Positions 1-7,013 of a stretch of 33,689 nucleotides of DNA are shown here, one piece after another (position 1 is the first letter of the stretch; each line of letters begins with the position of its first letter). The notes below the pieces were generated by a model. That model was given only the letters and a program-made list of their open reading frames with translations, was not told the origin of the DNA and made no database searches. Position numbers and translations under genes: made by a program. The DNA lies in assembly GCA_017416855.1 (NCBI GenBank), contig JAFQAZ010000004.1:1-33689 (forward strand). Direction: 5' to 3'. This DNA comes from Clostridia bacterium (GTDB lineage: Bacteria > Bacillota > Clostridia > UBA1381 > UBA9506).

Positions 1-1040
1 CAACAATTTATATAGACGTTGAAAACCCCGATAAGCTGGACCTTATCGCAGAACGTTTATCAAAGGTTTTTGGTATTGTGTCTGTAACGCGTGCAGCAGT
101 ATGTGAAAAGGATATTGAAAAGATAAAACAGACTGCCAGAGAATACTGCAAAGACGATTTATTACCGGGTAAAAAATTCAAGGTTGAGGCTAAGCGCTCA
201 GATAAAGCATTTTCTTTAAATTCGTTGGAGATTGGAATAGAGGTAGGCGGATATCTTCACGAGGAATGCGAAGGTTTGATAGTGGATGTTCATAATCCTG
301 AGGTGACAGTTAAAGTTGAAGTAAGAGATTTTGGCGCTTATGTATACTGCGTAGAGAAAAAAATTGCAGGTCAGGGCGGTATGCCTATCGGCTCAAGCAG
401 AAAAGCAACACTTTTGCTCTCAGGCGGTATAGATTCACCCGTTGCAGGACATATGATAGCAAAAAGAGGTGTTGAGCTTGAAGCGGTAAACTTTTTTAGC
501 TATCCATATACTTCGGATCGTGCAAAGGAAAAGGTCATAGAGCTTGCATCAATCATTGCACAGTATACATCTAAAATAGATTTGTATATTGTACCTTTTA
601 CAGAGATTCAGCTTGCAATCCGAGATAATTGCCCTGAAGAGCATATGACCTTGATTATGAGAAGATTTATGATGAAGATTTCTGAAAAGCTTGCAAGATG
701 GCATAATTCGGACGCATTAATTACAGGTGAAAGCTTAGGTCAGGTTGCAAGTCAGACTATGGGTGCATTAGATGTTACAAATTCAGCAGTAGACATTCCT
801 GTTTTAAGACCTTTAATCGGTATGGATAAAGAGGAGATTATAGTCCGCTCAAGAGAAATCGGAACTTTTGAAACTTCAATCCTTCCTTATGAGGATTGCT
901 GCACTGTCTTCACTCCAAAACATCCGACAACTAATCCGAGACGAAAGAATATAATAAGAAGTATGTCAGTTCTTCCTGTTGATGAACTTATTAAAAACGC
1001 CCTTGACGGAGTAGAAAAAATAACGGTTTACCCTAATTGA
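1..1040 (+). CDS. thiI: tRNA 4-thiouridine synthase ThiI (5' end outside window)
   Basis: ThiI is a cytoplasmic ATP-dependent sulfurtransferase that makes 4-thiouridine at U8 of tRNA and also serves thiamine thiazole synthesis. The reading frame is open from the first bases (codons begin at base 3), and the upstream residues read as the first part of a THUMP region, so the gene begins before the window; the GTG at 78 is internal. About 346 residues are visible. The THUMP RNA-binding region is followed by the PP-loop ATP pyrophosphatase motif SGGIDSPVAG and then the ThiI-type YEDCCTVFTPKHP segment near the C-terminus, which carries the conserved cysteine. It ends without a rhodanese domain, which is usual in Firmicutes, where sulfur is delivered by a separate cysteine desulfurase. 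No U-run terminator follows; the next feature is a repeat element. Confidence 0.95.
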   Translation, partial: TIYIDVENPDKLDLIAERLSKVFGIVSVTRAAVCEKDIEKIKQTAREYCKDDLLPGKKFKVEAKRSDKAFSLNSLEIGIEVGGYLHEECEGLIVDVHNPEVTVKVEVRDFGAYVYCVEKKIAGQGGMPIGSSRKATLLLSGGIDSPVAGHMIAKRGVELEAVNFFSYPYTSDRAKEKVIELASIIAQYTSKIDLYIVPFTEIQLAIRDNCPEEHMTLIMRRFMMKISEKLARWHNSDALITGESLGQVASQTMGALDVTNSAVDIPVLRPLIGMDKEEIIVRSREIGTFETSILPYEDCCTVFTPKHPTTNPRRKNIIRSMSVLPVDELIKNALDGVEKITVYPN

Positions 1041-1140
1041 TTATAATAATGGTTGAAATTTCTCTGGATGAAATAAAATAATTTTTTGTTCTGATTTGAT
1101 ATGAACAATATGAATATGTCGAAAGATGTCGAAATAAAAA

Positions 1141-1263
1141 AGCCTTCCCCTTGAGGGGAAGGTGTCAGCGATAGCTGACGGATGAGGTGGAAAAAATAAC
1201 GATTGCTACGCAATCTACACCTCACCACCGCCTACGGCGGAGCCTCTCCTCAAGGAGAAGCCT
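1141..1263. repeat. quasi-palindromic interspersed repeat element
   Basis: In the gene-free stretch 1041-1379, a segment of about 123 bases has two arms that are imperfect reverse complements of each other. Each arm is itself built from hairpins. The left arm has CCTTCCCC-TTGA-GGGGAAGG (1143-1162) and GTCAGC-GATA-GCTGAC. The middle has GATTGC-TAC-GCAATC. The right arm has CCGCC-TAC-GGCGG and TCTCCT-CA-AGGAGA. Both arms contain a GAGGTG/CACCTC block. This looks like a non-autonomous, folded, REP/MITE-like repeat of a kind scattered in gut Clostridia genomes. No gene is encoded, although a spurious antisense reading frame runs through it. The flank 1264-1379 holds a small AAGGTTT/AAACCTT dyad (1268-1287) and the ribosome binding site of the next gene; I see no clear promoter there. 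Confidence 0.7.
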
Positions 1264-1379
1264 TTGAAAGGTTTGCATCTAAACCTTATGTATCGCAATA
1301 TAAGTTATAAACCAACAATTATTTTGGGATTTAATTAGATTGATAAAAATTTTTACAGGATAAAAAGGAGCTTTGTTCA

Positions 1380-2723
1380 ATGAAAACAGGATTTGCAAAG
1401 AAATGTATCACGCCGCCAATGGGCTTTCCTATAAGAGGCTACTATAAGCCCAGGTTTGCCAAAGGAATTTTGGAAGACCTTTATGTAAGAGCACTAGCTT
1501 TTTGTGATGGTGAGAATAGTGCAGTTATACTAAGCGCCGAAATCTCTCTTTTAACAACTAAGCAGTGTGATGAATTTAGAAAGGTTATATCCGACTTTTG
1601 TGGATTGCCTGTTGAAGCGGTATTTATCACATGTTCTCATACGCATACTGGGCCTTATGTCAAGTCTGCAGAGCAGACTGAAACGGACATAGAGCGTTTG
1701 TATTATGAAAAACTTAAAATCAGTTTCAGAGATGCGGCGTTTTTAGCACTTGGAGATTTGAAGGAATCAAAGTTCTATGCGTCTGAGGGAAAAGCAAAAA
1801 ACATTTCTTTTATCCGAAGATTTAGAATGAAGGATGGTTCGGTACAAACAAATCCGGGAGTTTTAAATCAGGACATTGATTATCCCTTAGGAGAGCCAAA
1901 TGAAACGGTAAAACTTTTAAAGATAACAAGAGAGAATACAGAAGATATTTTCCTTATTAATTTTGGAACCCATCCAGATACAATTGGTGGTGAGCTTATC
2001 AGCCCGGATTATCCCGGATATGTTTGTAACATAGTAGAAAATGCTCTTCCGGGCGTTAAGTGTATGTTTCTGTTAGGCGCACAAGGTGATGTAAATCATA
2101 TAAATGTAAATCCAACCAAGGGAGAACAAGCCATTACAAAAATTGATTTTGATAATGTGCCTCGTGGAATCAAGCAATCAATGCATATGGCAAGAGTTAT
2201 TGCAGGAAGTGTGCTTTCAATTTGCACAACGGCAGAAGAATTAGCCGTGGATAAAATTATGTTCTTATCTAAAGAAATTGTTATCCCATCCTATCAAGAA
2301 AATGATAAAATAGTTGAAGCTCAAAAAATAGAAGGACTTTATAAAAATGGTAAAACGGATGAACTTCCATATAAAGGAATGGAGCTTACAACTAAAATTG
2401 CAGAGGCGATGAGAATAATTACTTTGCAGAATGGCCCCGAAAGCTACACTTTTAATTTATCTGCTGTGCGTATTGGAAATATCGTTTTTGCCGGAATACC
2501 GGGTGAACCTTTTGTTGAGATAGGTGACAGAATATGTGAAAATTCTCCTTTTGAGACAACAATTCTTTGTTGCTTGGCAAATGGCGGCGACTCGTATTTT
2601 CCAACCAGCAAGGCTTATTTGGAAGGCGGATACGAAGCTAAAACATCTAGGCTTGCTCCCGGAGGAGACAAAATTCTTGTTAATGGGATGTTAGAATTAC
2701 TTAATGAAGTTAAATCAATTTAA
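1380..2723 (+). CDS. neutral/alkaline ceramidase-like hydrolase, no signal peptide, catalytic Ser replaced
   Basis: The start is an ATG behind AAGGAG. The N-terminus (FAKKCITPPMGFPIRGYY) and overall motif order match the neutral/alkaline non-lysosomal ceramidase fold, a zinc amidase family. Likely metal ligands are visible: the SHTHTGP motif at 86-92, His198 in NFGTHPD, Glu376 in GIPGEPF, and a Tyr at 406 or 418. The segment matching the catalytic GDVSPN of true ceramidases reads GDVNHIN (237-243), so the nucleophile-like Ser is Asn. The protein is 447 residues, well below the 640-700 of secreted ceramidases, and lacks both a signal peptide and the C-terminal domain. The family fit is good, but the substrate is unlikely to be ceramide and may be another cytoplasmic amide. 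It sits 23 bases ahead of an unknown gene, probably in one transcript. Its codons look more AT-rich than those of genes downstream. Confidence 0.75.
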   Translation: MKTGFAKKCITPPMGFPIRGYYKPRFAKGILEDLYVRALAFCDGENSAVILSAEISLLTTKQCDEFRKVISDFCGLPVEAVFITCSHTHTGPYVKSAEQTETDIERLYYEKLKISFRDAAFLALGDLKESKFYASEGKAKNISFIRRFRMKDGSVQTNPGVLNQDIDYPLGEPNETVKLLKITRENTEDIFLINFGTHPDTIGGELISPDYPGYVCNIVENALPGVKCMFLLGAQGDVNHINVNPTKGEQAITKIDFDNVPRGIKQSMHMARVIAGSVLSICTTAEELAVDKIMFLSKEIVIPSYQENDKIVEAQKIEGLYKNGKTDELPYKGMELTTKIAEAMRIITLQNGPESYTFNLSAVRIGNIVFAGIPGEPFVEIGDRICENSPFETTILCCLANGGDSYFPTSKAYLEGGYEAKTSRLAPGGDKILVNGMLELLNEVKSI

Positions 2724-2746
2724 ACTAAACAGAGAGGCTAATAAAT

Positions 2747-3622
2747 ATGAAAGTAGAAAATGTTTCAAAAATAAAAGACGGTAGACAAGATGGAGCTGTT
2801 TACGGCGGTTATTACTTCAGTTTTAATCATCGTGGAGAGTGTACCGTTTACCGGATGGATGCTCTTGCCATTGGACAAGATGGCGAAGCGGAGGTTTTTT
2901 CCGAGTTTGTTCTGGATAAAAGCGACATCGTTGTGCCTCACAGTAATTCGGTAACCTTTGGCAATGAATTTTTTGATGATCAAGATGAATTTCCACTTTT
3001 ATACACCAACATATATAATAACTATGCCAAAACGGAGAATCCCTTAAAAGGGGTTTGTCTTGTGTACCGTTTGCAAAGAAATGGAAAACACTTTGAAACC
3101 ACATTGGTTCAGATGATTGAAGTAGGCTTTGTGGAAGATGAAAGCCTATGGAAATCAGCAGGGGAGCAGGAGGATGTAAGACCATACGGCAATTTTGCTG
3201 TGGATGCAGAAAATGGAATCCTCTATGCCTTTACCATGCGGGATAACACGCAGACCACCCGGTATTTTTCCTTTCCGTTGCCCAAGGTGACAGCAGGGGA
3301 ACTGTGCACTGTCTATGGTGTGCAGAAGGTTGTGCTGAGAGAGGGAGATATTCAGCAATATTTTGATTGTGATTATCATCACTATGTGCAGGGCGCCTGT
3401 TGCTTCAAGGGTAACATTTACTCTCTGGAAGGATTTACAAACAGCGAGGATAATCCTCCGGCGATCCGTGTAATTGACCCGACATTACAGAAGGAAACGT
3501 TGTATATGCAATTTAAAGAACTGGGCACTGATATAGAACCGGAAATGATTGATTTTGAAAACGGCATTTGTTATTATACAGACCACCATGGTAATATGTA
3601 TACAATCGATTTTCAGAACTAA
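2747..3622 (+). CDS. hypothetical protein, possible beta-propeller-like repeat protein
   Basis: I do not recognise this 291-residue protein. It starts at an ATG preceded by AGAGAGG and has no signal peptide or membrane segment, so it should be cytoplasmic. The sequence is rich in short hydrophobic beta-type stretches alternating with acidic turns (for example GILYAFTMRDN, GNIYSLEGFTN, GICYYTDHHGNMYTIDF). This pattern suggests a propeller-like, strand-rich fold. No catalytic motif is evident. It lies 23 bases after the ceramidase-like gene and ends at a strong terminator, so the two probably form a two-gene operon with a shared role, perhaps sensing or handling the same substrate. An opposite-strand frame of 120 codons inside it has no supporting signals and was not called. 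Confidence 0.6.
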   Translation: MKVENVSKIKDGRQDGAVYGGYYFSFNHRGECTVYRMDALAIGQDGEAEVFSEFVLDKSDIVVPHSNSVTFGNEFFDDQDEFPLLYTNIYNNYAKTENPLKGVCLVYRLQRNGKHFETTLVQMIEVGFVEDESLWKSAGEQEDVRPYGNFAVDAENGILYAFTMRDNTQTTRYFSFPLPKVTAGELCTVYGVQKVVLREGDIQQYFDCDYHHYVQGACCFKGNIYSLEGFTNSEDNPPAIRVIDPTLQKETLYMQFKELGTDIEPEMIDFENGICYYTDHHGNMYTIDFQN

Positions 3623-3654
3623 AAAAGCCTCCCTTTCAAAAAGGGAGGCTTTTT
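3622..3654. terminator. bidirectional intrinsic terminator
   Basis: AAAAAGCCTCCCTTT pairs with AAAGGGAGGCTTTTT around a CAA loop, giving A and T runs on both sides. It separates the convergent unknown gene (plus) and nagB (minus) and can serve both. Confidence 0.9.
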
Positions 3655-3663
3655 ATAGTGAGA

Positions 3664-4449
3664 TTATTTTTCGTCTTTATAAATCTCTTTGAAGTATTTG
3701 TAGGTGTCTACCTTCAGTTCACCGCAGGCATCCTCGTCGCAGGCAACAATGCCATTTTTATGCAACTGCAATGCGCTGATGGTCCAGGCGTGGTCAACAC
3801 CGCCTTCAACGCAATGACGCAGAGCGCGAGCCTTGTTGTGACCGCTGATTAACAAAAGAACTTCTTTAGAATCACAAACGGTGCCAACACCAACGGAAAG
3901 AGCTGTTTTGGGCACTTTGTTGGGGTCGTTATCAAAGAAACGGGAGTTCACAATTAAAGTATCCTGTGTTAAAGCACGAACGCCGGTGCGGGAAGAAAGG
4001 GAAGTGAAGGGTTCGTTAAAAGCAATGTGGCCATCCACACCGCTGCCGCCTAAGAACAAGTCAATGCCGCCGTAGGAAGCAATTTTATCTTCATAGCGCT
4101 GACATTCAGCTTCTAAATCCTCTGCCATACCATTTAAAATATTGATGTTTTCAGCAGGAATATCAATGTGGTTAAAGAAATTATCGTGCATGAAATACCA
4201 GTAGCTCTGGTCGTGGTCTTTAGGCAGACCAACATATTCATCCATATTAAAGGTTACCACGTTTTTAAAGGAAACCTTGCCGGCTTTGTTCATTTCAATA
4301 AGTCTTTTGTAAACACCCAGGGGAGAAGAACCGGTGGGCAAACCCAGAATGAAGGGGCGGTTTTCTTTGTGATTGTTAATAGCATCAGCAATGTGCTGAG
4401 CAGACCAGGCACACATTTCATCGTAATTGTTTTTGATAATCAGTTTCAT
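3664..4449 (-). CDS. nagB: glucosamine-6-phosphate deaminase
   Basis: NagB converts glucosamine-6-phosphate to fructose-6-phosphate and ammonia in cytoplasmic amino-sugar catabolism. The motifs are clear: the [11 protein letters not shown] phosphate-binding loop (38-48), FNMDEYVG with Asp70, and [11 protein letters not shown] with Asp139, His141 and Glu146. These match the catalytic Asp72/Asp141/His143/Glu148 set of the E. coli enzyme. I chose the ATG at 4449 (261 aa): GGAG lies 10 bases upstream, while the in-frame GTG at 4458 would be only one base from it, and family members start at MKxII. A good sigma-A promoter sits just upstream, so it is probably transcribed alone. No nagA or regulator gene is nearby. 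Confidence 0.96.
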   Translation of the reverse strand: MKLIIKNNYDEMCAWSAQHIADAINNHKENRPFILGLPTGSSPLGVYKRLIEMNKAGKVSFKNVVTFNMDEYVGLPKDHDQSYWYFMHDNFFNHIDIPAENINILNGMAEDLEAECQRYEDKIASYGGIDLFLGGSGVDGHIAFNEPFTSLSSRTGVRALTQDTLIVNSRFFDNDPNKVPKTALSVGVGTVCDSKEVLLLISGHNKARALRHCVEGGVDHAWTISALQLHKNGIVACDEDACGELKVDTYKYFKEIYKDEK

Positions 4450-4484
4450 TTTGCTCACACTCCAGTTTTTTGTTTATATATATT

Positions 4485-4513
4485 ATTATATTCTTTTTCA
4501 AATGATTTGTAAA
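4485..4513 (-). promoter_or_regulatory. sigma-A promoter of nagB
   Basis: On the minus strand, TTTACA (4508-4513) and TATAAT (4485-4490) are separated by 17 bases and followed within about 20 bases by the nagB ribosome binding site. Confidence 0.75.
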
Positions 4514-4571
4514 GCAATAGTTTTTTACAAAAAATAATTAAGCGTTGTAAACTTTTGTTTCATGTTTGTTA

Positions 4572-5156
4572 TTAAAACTTTAAGTTTTTTTCTTTTCGAC
4601 CATCAAAGAGTAATCGCAAAAGAACAGAGCCGACTGAATTACCCAGAATAATGACCACAAACTTTAAAAGATTTACAGGTGAGAACACTAAAAACAGATA
4701 GGGAAAATCGGCAATACAGTGCTCAAAACCGGAGAGGATAAAGGCCATAATGCTCATTACGGTAATTAAAGGTTCTTTGGAATAAACGGCAATAAACATA
4801 AGTGCACCGCACATAATGCCGTGGGTAAACAAATACAGAAAATCGTGACCGAATTTAGCGTTGGCGGCAGCTTGCATAGCGGCCATAACCGTTTCTCTTT
4901 GGGGAATGATCATATACACCGTGAGGAATATGCCAACAAAATTGAAAATCAGCATAATGGCTAAGTCCTGCAGAGGAATATCTCGGATGAAGCCGATTTT
5001 TCCTGTATACAGGGTGAAACCGTTTTTGATAATGGTGAGTAATGCCAGACTGAACAAAAAGGAACCAACTACGGGATTTTCGGCGATGGTGTTAATCAGA
5101 ACACCAATTCCTACCAAAATACCGCTCACAATGGAGTGACGGATTAATTTTATCAT
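4572..5156 (-). CDS. short formate/nitrite transporter (FNT) family protein
   Basis: This is a polytopic membrane protein of 194 residues with about six hydrophobic segments. It carries FNT hallmarks: LYTGK (49-53), matching the family LFTGN re-entrant loop, and SGFEHCIAD (142-150), with the pore histidine at 146, followed by a GNSVG block (172-176). FNT pentamers conduct small monovalent anions such as formate, nitrite or hydrosulfide. Typical members have 250-280 residues; this one lacks the usual N-terminal extension and has short loops, so it may be a distinct subfamily. The substrate cannot be told from the sequence. It has its own promoter overlapped by a palindrome, which suggests regulation separate from lonB upstream. 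Confidence 0.8.
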   Translation of the reverse strand: MIKLIRHSIVSGILVGIGVLINTIAENPVVGSFLFSLALLTIIKNGFTLYTGKIGFIRDIPLQDLAIMLIFNFVGIFLTVYMIIPQRETVMAAMQAAANAKFGHDFLYLFTHGIMCGALMFIAVYSKEPLITVMSIMAFILSGFEHCIADFPYLFLVFSPVNLLKFVVIILGNSVGSVLLRLLFDGRKEKNLKF

Positions 5157-5181
5157 ATTAATTCATCCTTTCCCAACTATA

Positions 5182-5218
5182 ATGATACCATTGTATCATA
5201 AGTGGGAAAAGAATGCAA
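5182..5218 (-). promoter_or_regulatory. sigma-A promoter of FNT gene with overlapping dyad operator
   Basis: On the minus strand, TTGCAT (5213-5218) and TACAAT (5190-5195) are 17 bases apart. A dyad with 7-base arms separated by 4 bases (plus strand 5182-5199, TGATAC and GTATCA blocks) is centred on the -10. Outer TCCCA/TGGGA blocks at 5171-5207 extend the symmetry. A repressor bound here would cover the -10 and start site. Confidence 0.6.
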
Positions 5219-5245
5219 TCTTTTAGAGAATTTTAGCAATAATTA

Positions 5246-6931
5246 TCATTTTGTGGTGCCTGTGGCACTGTAAATGTGTGTCTGTGGCGGTGAGATAACC
5301 ACAGGCATTTGTCTGTGGTCTGTCGCAATGCCGAAAATGTGGCTGAAAATGTCGCTGATGTGCCCAACGGCAACAACCTGTATTGTATCAGGCCAGGTAC
5401 AGTCTTTGTAATTTTCCTCGGGAATAAAAACGGTTTTAATGCCGGCATTTGCGGCAGCGGTTACCTTAGCCGCAACGCCGCCCACCGGCTTGACCTTGCC
5501 GTGGATGGAAATTTCCCCTGTCATGGCAATGCGGTGACTCACCGGCTGATTGGTCATGGCAGAATATACGGCAGTTATAATCGCGGTGCCGGCAGAAGGT
5601 CCATCAATGGGCGTTCCACCGGGAAAATTGATGTGCAGATGATAGGCAGAAGGGTCAATGCCATAAAACCGCTCCAGTACCGTGAGCATATTTTCTACAG
5701 AGGCTCGGGCAGAGCTGGAACGGATAAACCGACCGCCCCGAGACTCCAGTTCTTCGGTTTCGATTATGCCGGTGACGGAGAGCTTGCCGGTGCCGGCAGG
5801 GCAGGGAACTGCACAAACCTCCACATCCATAACGGCACCACAATCAGCACCGGAAACAGCTAGACCATTGACCAAGCCCACAGAGTGACCGTCGACGACT
5901 TTCTTCTCATAACGCGGAACATACCGTCCGAATTCTGCTACCCATTTTACATCCTCAGTAGTAATGTTGTGCCGTTTATCCAAGAGGGCGACGCTACCGG
6001 CAATCTGAACAATATTCACAGCATCGCGGCCGTTCTGCGCATATTTGCAGACCAGCTCCAACGAGCCTGAATCGATTGAGAAATTACCTTTTTTGGCAGC
6101 GCTGTCAGCGATGGTTTGAATGTGATCCGGAGAAAGGGGTGCAAAAAAAATCTCCACACATCGGGAACGAATGGCAGGGGGGATATCCTCAGGTCCCCGG
6201 GTGGTGGCGCCGATTAAGCGAAAGTCAGCCGGCAGACCTTTTTGAAAAATTTCATGCACATGGGGCGGAATATCTTTGTTACCGGTGGAATAATAAGCGC
6301 TTTCCAAAAAGACTTTCCGATCCTCCAATACCTTGAGAAGCTTGTTGATTTGGGTGGGGTGCAGTTCACCGATTTCATCCAAAAACAAAATACCTCCGTG
6401 GGCTTTTGTCACGGCACCGGGTTTGGGTTGGGGCACGCCGGCAGGGCCATAGGCACCGGCCCCCTGATAAATAGGGTCGTGCACAGAACCAATTAAAGGG
6501 TCGGCAATACCGCGTTCATCAAAACGGAGAGTGGTGGCATCCATTTCTATAAATCTTGCATCGCTCCTAAAAGGTGAAAGCTCGGATTTTATGGCTTCCT
6601 GCAAAACTGCCCGGGCGGCGGCTGTTTTGCCCACGCCGGGCGGGCCGTAAATTAAAATATGCTGTGGGTTAGGGCCGCAGAGGGCGGCTTTTAAAGCCTT
6701 AATACCATCCTCCTGACCAATGACCTCTGATAAATTGGTCGGCCTTGTTTTTTCGGCAAGGGGCTGCGTTAAATGAATTTGTTTTAAGCGATGGAGCTTT
6801 TCCAGCTCTTTTAAAGAGTCGGTTTCTATACCGGATTTGCTCTGGTGTTGTCCCCGGAGCATATTGCAGAAATAAATCCCCATAACGGTGGTTAAAAAGA
6901 GTTGTAAAAGAATTAAAACAGTATTGAACAA
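5246..6931 (-). CDS. lonB: membrane-anchored sporulation protease LonB
   Basis: LonB is a Lon-family ATP-dependent serine protease; in Bacillus subtilis it is a forespore protein. The 561 residues match the family length of about 550. An N-terminal membrane helix (about 4-24) is followed by an AAA+ domain with Walker A GPPGVGKT (96-103) and Walker B ILFLDEIG (181-188), then a C-terminal Lon protease domain. The catalytic dyad is Ser446 in DGPSAG and Lys489 in GGVAAK. The start is TTG at 6931, with AGGAGG at 6942-6947. That ribosome binding site lies inside the terminator hairpin of pcrA, and a forespore-type promoter overlaps the hairpin, so expression is probably limited to the forespore. 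The final 20 or so residues after the protease core are a low-complexity tail. Confidence 0.93.
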   Translation of the reverse strand: MFNTVLILLQLFLTTVMGIYFCNMLRGQHQSKSGIETDSLKELEKLHRLKQIHLTQPLAEKTRPTNLSEVIGQEDGIKALKAALCGPNPQHILIYGPPGVGKTAAARAVLQEAIKSELSPFRSDARFIEMDATTLRFDERGIADPLIGSVHDPIYQGAGAYGPAGVPQPKPGAVTKAHGGILFLDEIGELHPTQINKLLKVLEDRKVFLESAYYSTGNKDIPPHVHEIFQKGLPADFRLIGATTRGPEDIPPAIRSRCVEIFFAPLSPDHIQTIADSAAKKGNFSIDSGSLELVCKYAQNGRDAVNIVQIAGSVALLDKRHNITTEDVKWVAEFGRYVPRYEKKVVDGHSVGLVNGLAVSGADCGAVMDVEVCAVPCPAGTGKLSVTGIIETEELESRGGRFIRSSSARASVENMLTVLERFYGIDPSAYHLHINFPGGTPIDGPSAGTAIITAVYSAMTNQPVSHRIAMTGEISIHGKVKPVGGVAAKVTAAANAGIKTVFIPEENYKDCTWPDTIQVVAVGHISDIFSHIFGIATDHRQMPVVISPPQTHIYSATGTTK

Positions 6932-6932
6932 G

Positions 6933-6984
6933 AAAAAAGCGCCTCCTGTTTATCATTTGGGTTTAGTATAAACAGGAGCGCTTT
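6933..6984 (-). terminator. pcrA terminator whose 3' arm contains the lonB ribosome binding site
   Basis: On the minus strand a 5' arm (6969-6984) pairs with a 3' arm (6936-6952) with a single bulged base, around a loop of about 16 bases, and is followed by six Ts. The 3' arm carries the AGGAGG (6942-6947) used by lonB, whose TTG start comes one base after the T run. Any transcript from pcrA would terminate here or hide the lonB site. Confidence 0.85.
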
Positions 6985-6994
6985 AAATTATTGA
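6964..6994 (-). promoter_or_regulatory. candidate forespore (sigma-G/sigma-F-type) promoter of lonB
   Basis: On the minus strand, TCAATA (6989-6994) and TATACTA (6964-6970) are 18 bases apart, against the sigma-G consensus TGAATA and CATACTA: 5 of 6 and 6 of 7 matches. Transcription would start near 6957, in the loop of the pcrA terminator, so the mRNA would lack the 5' hairpin arm and its ribosome binding site would be free. Confidence 0.5.
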
Positions 6995-7013
6995 TGTTAT
7001 GTAAGTTTTTCTT

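Noticed and set aside
1028-1228. Minus-strand frame of 66 codons over the repeat element
   Set aside because: It is produced by the hairpin repeat, has no ribosome binding site and overlaps the thiI end; it is a known type of false gene.
2823-3185. Minus-strand frame of 120 codons inside the unknown gene
   Set aside because: It lies antisense to a longer frame that has a ribosome binding site, operon spacing and a terminator; its protein shows no recognisable pattern.
5309-5863. Plus-strand frame of 184 codons opposite lonB
   Set aside because: It is a shadow of the conserved LonB protease domain and has no start signals.
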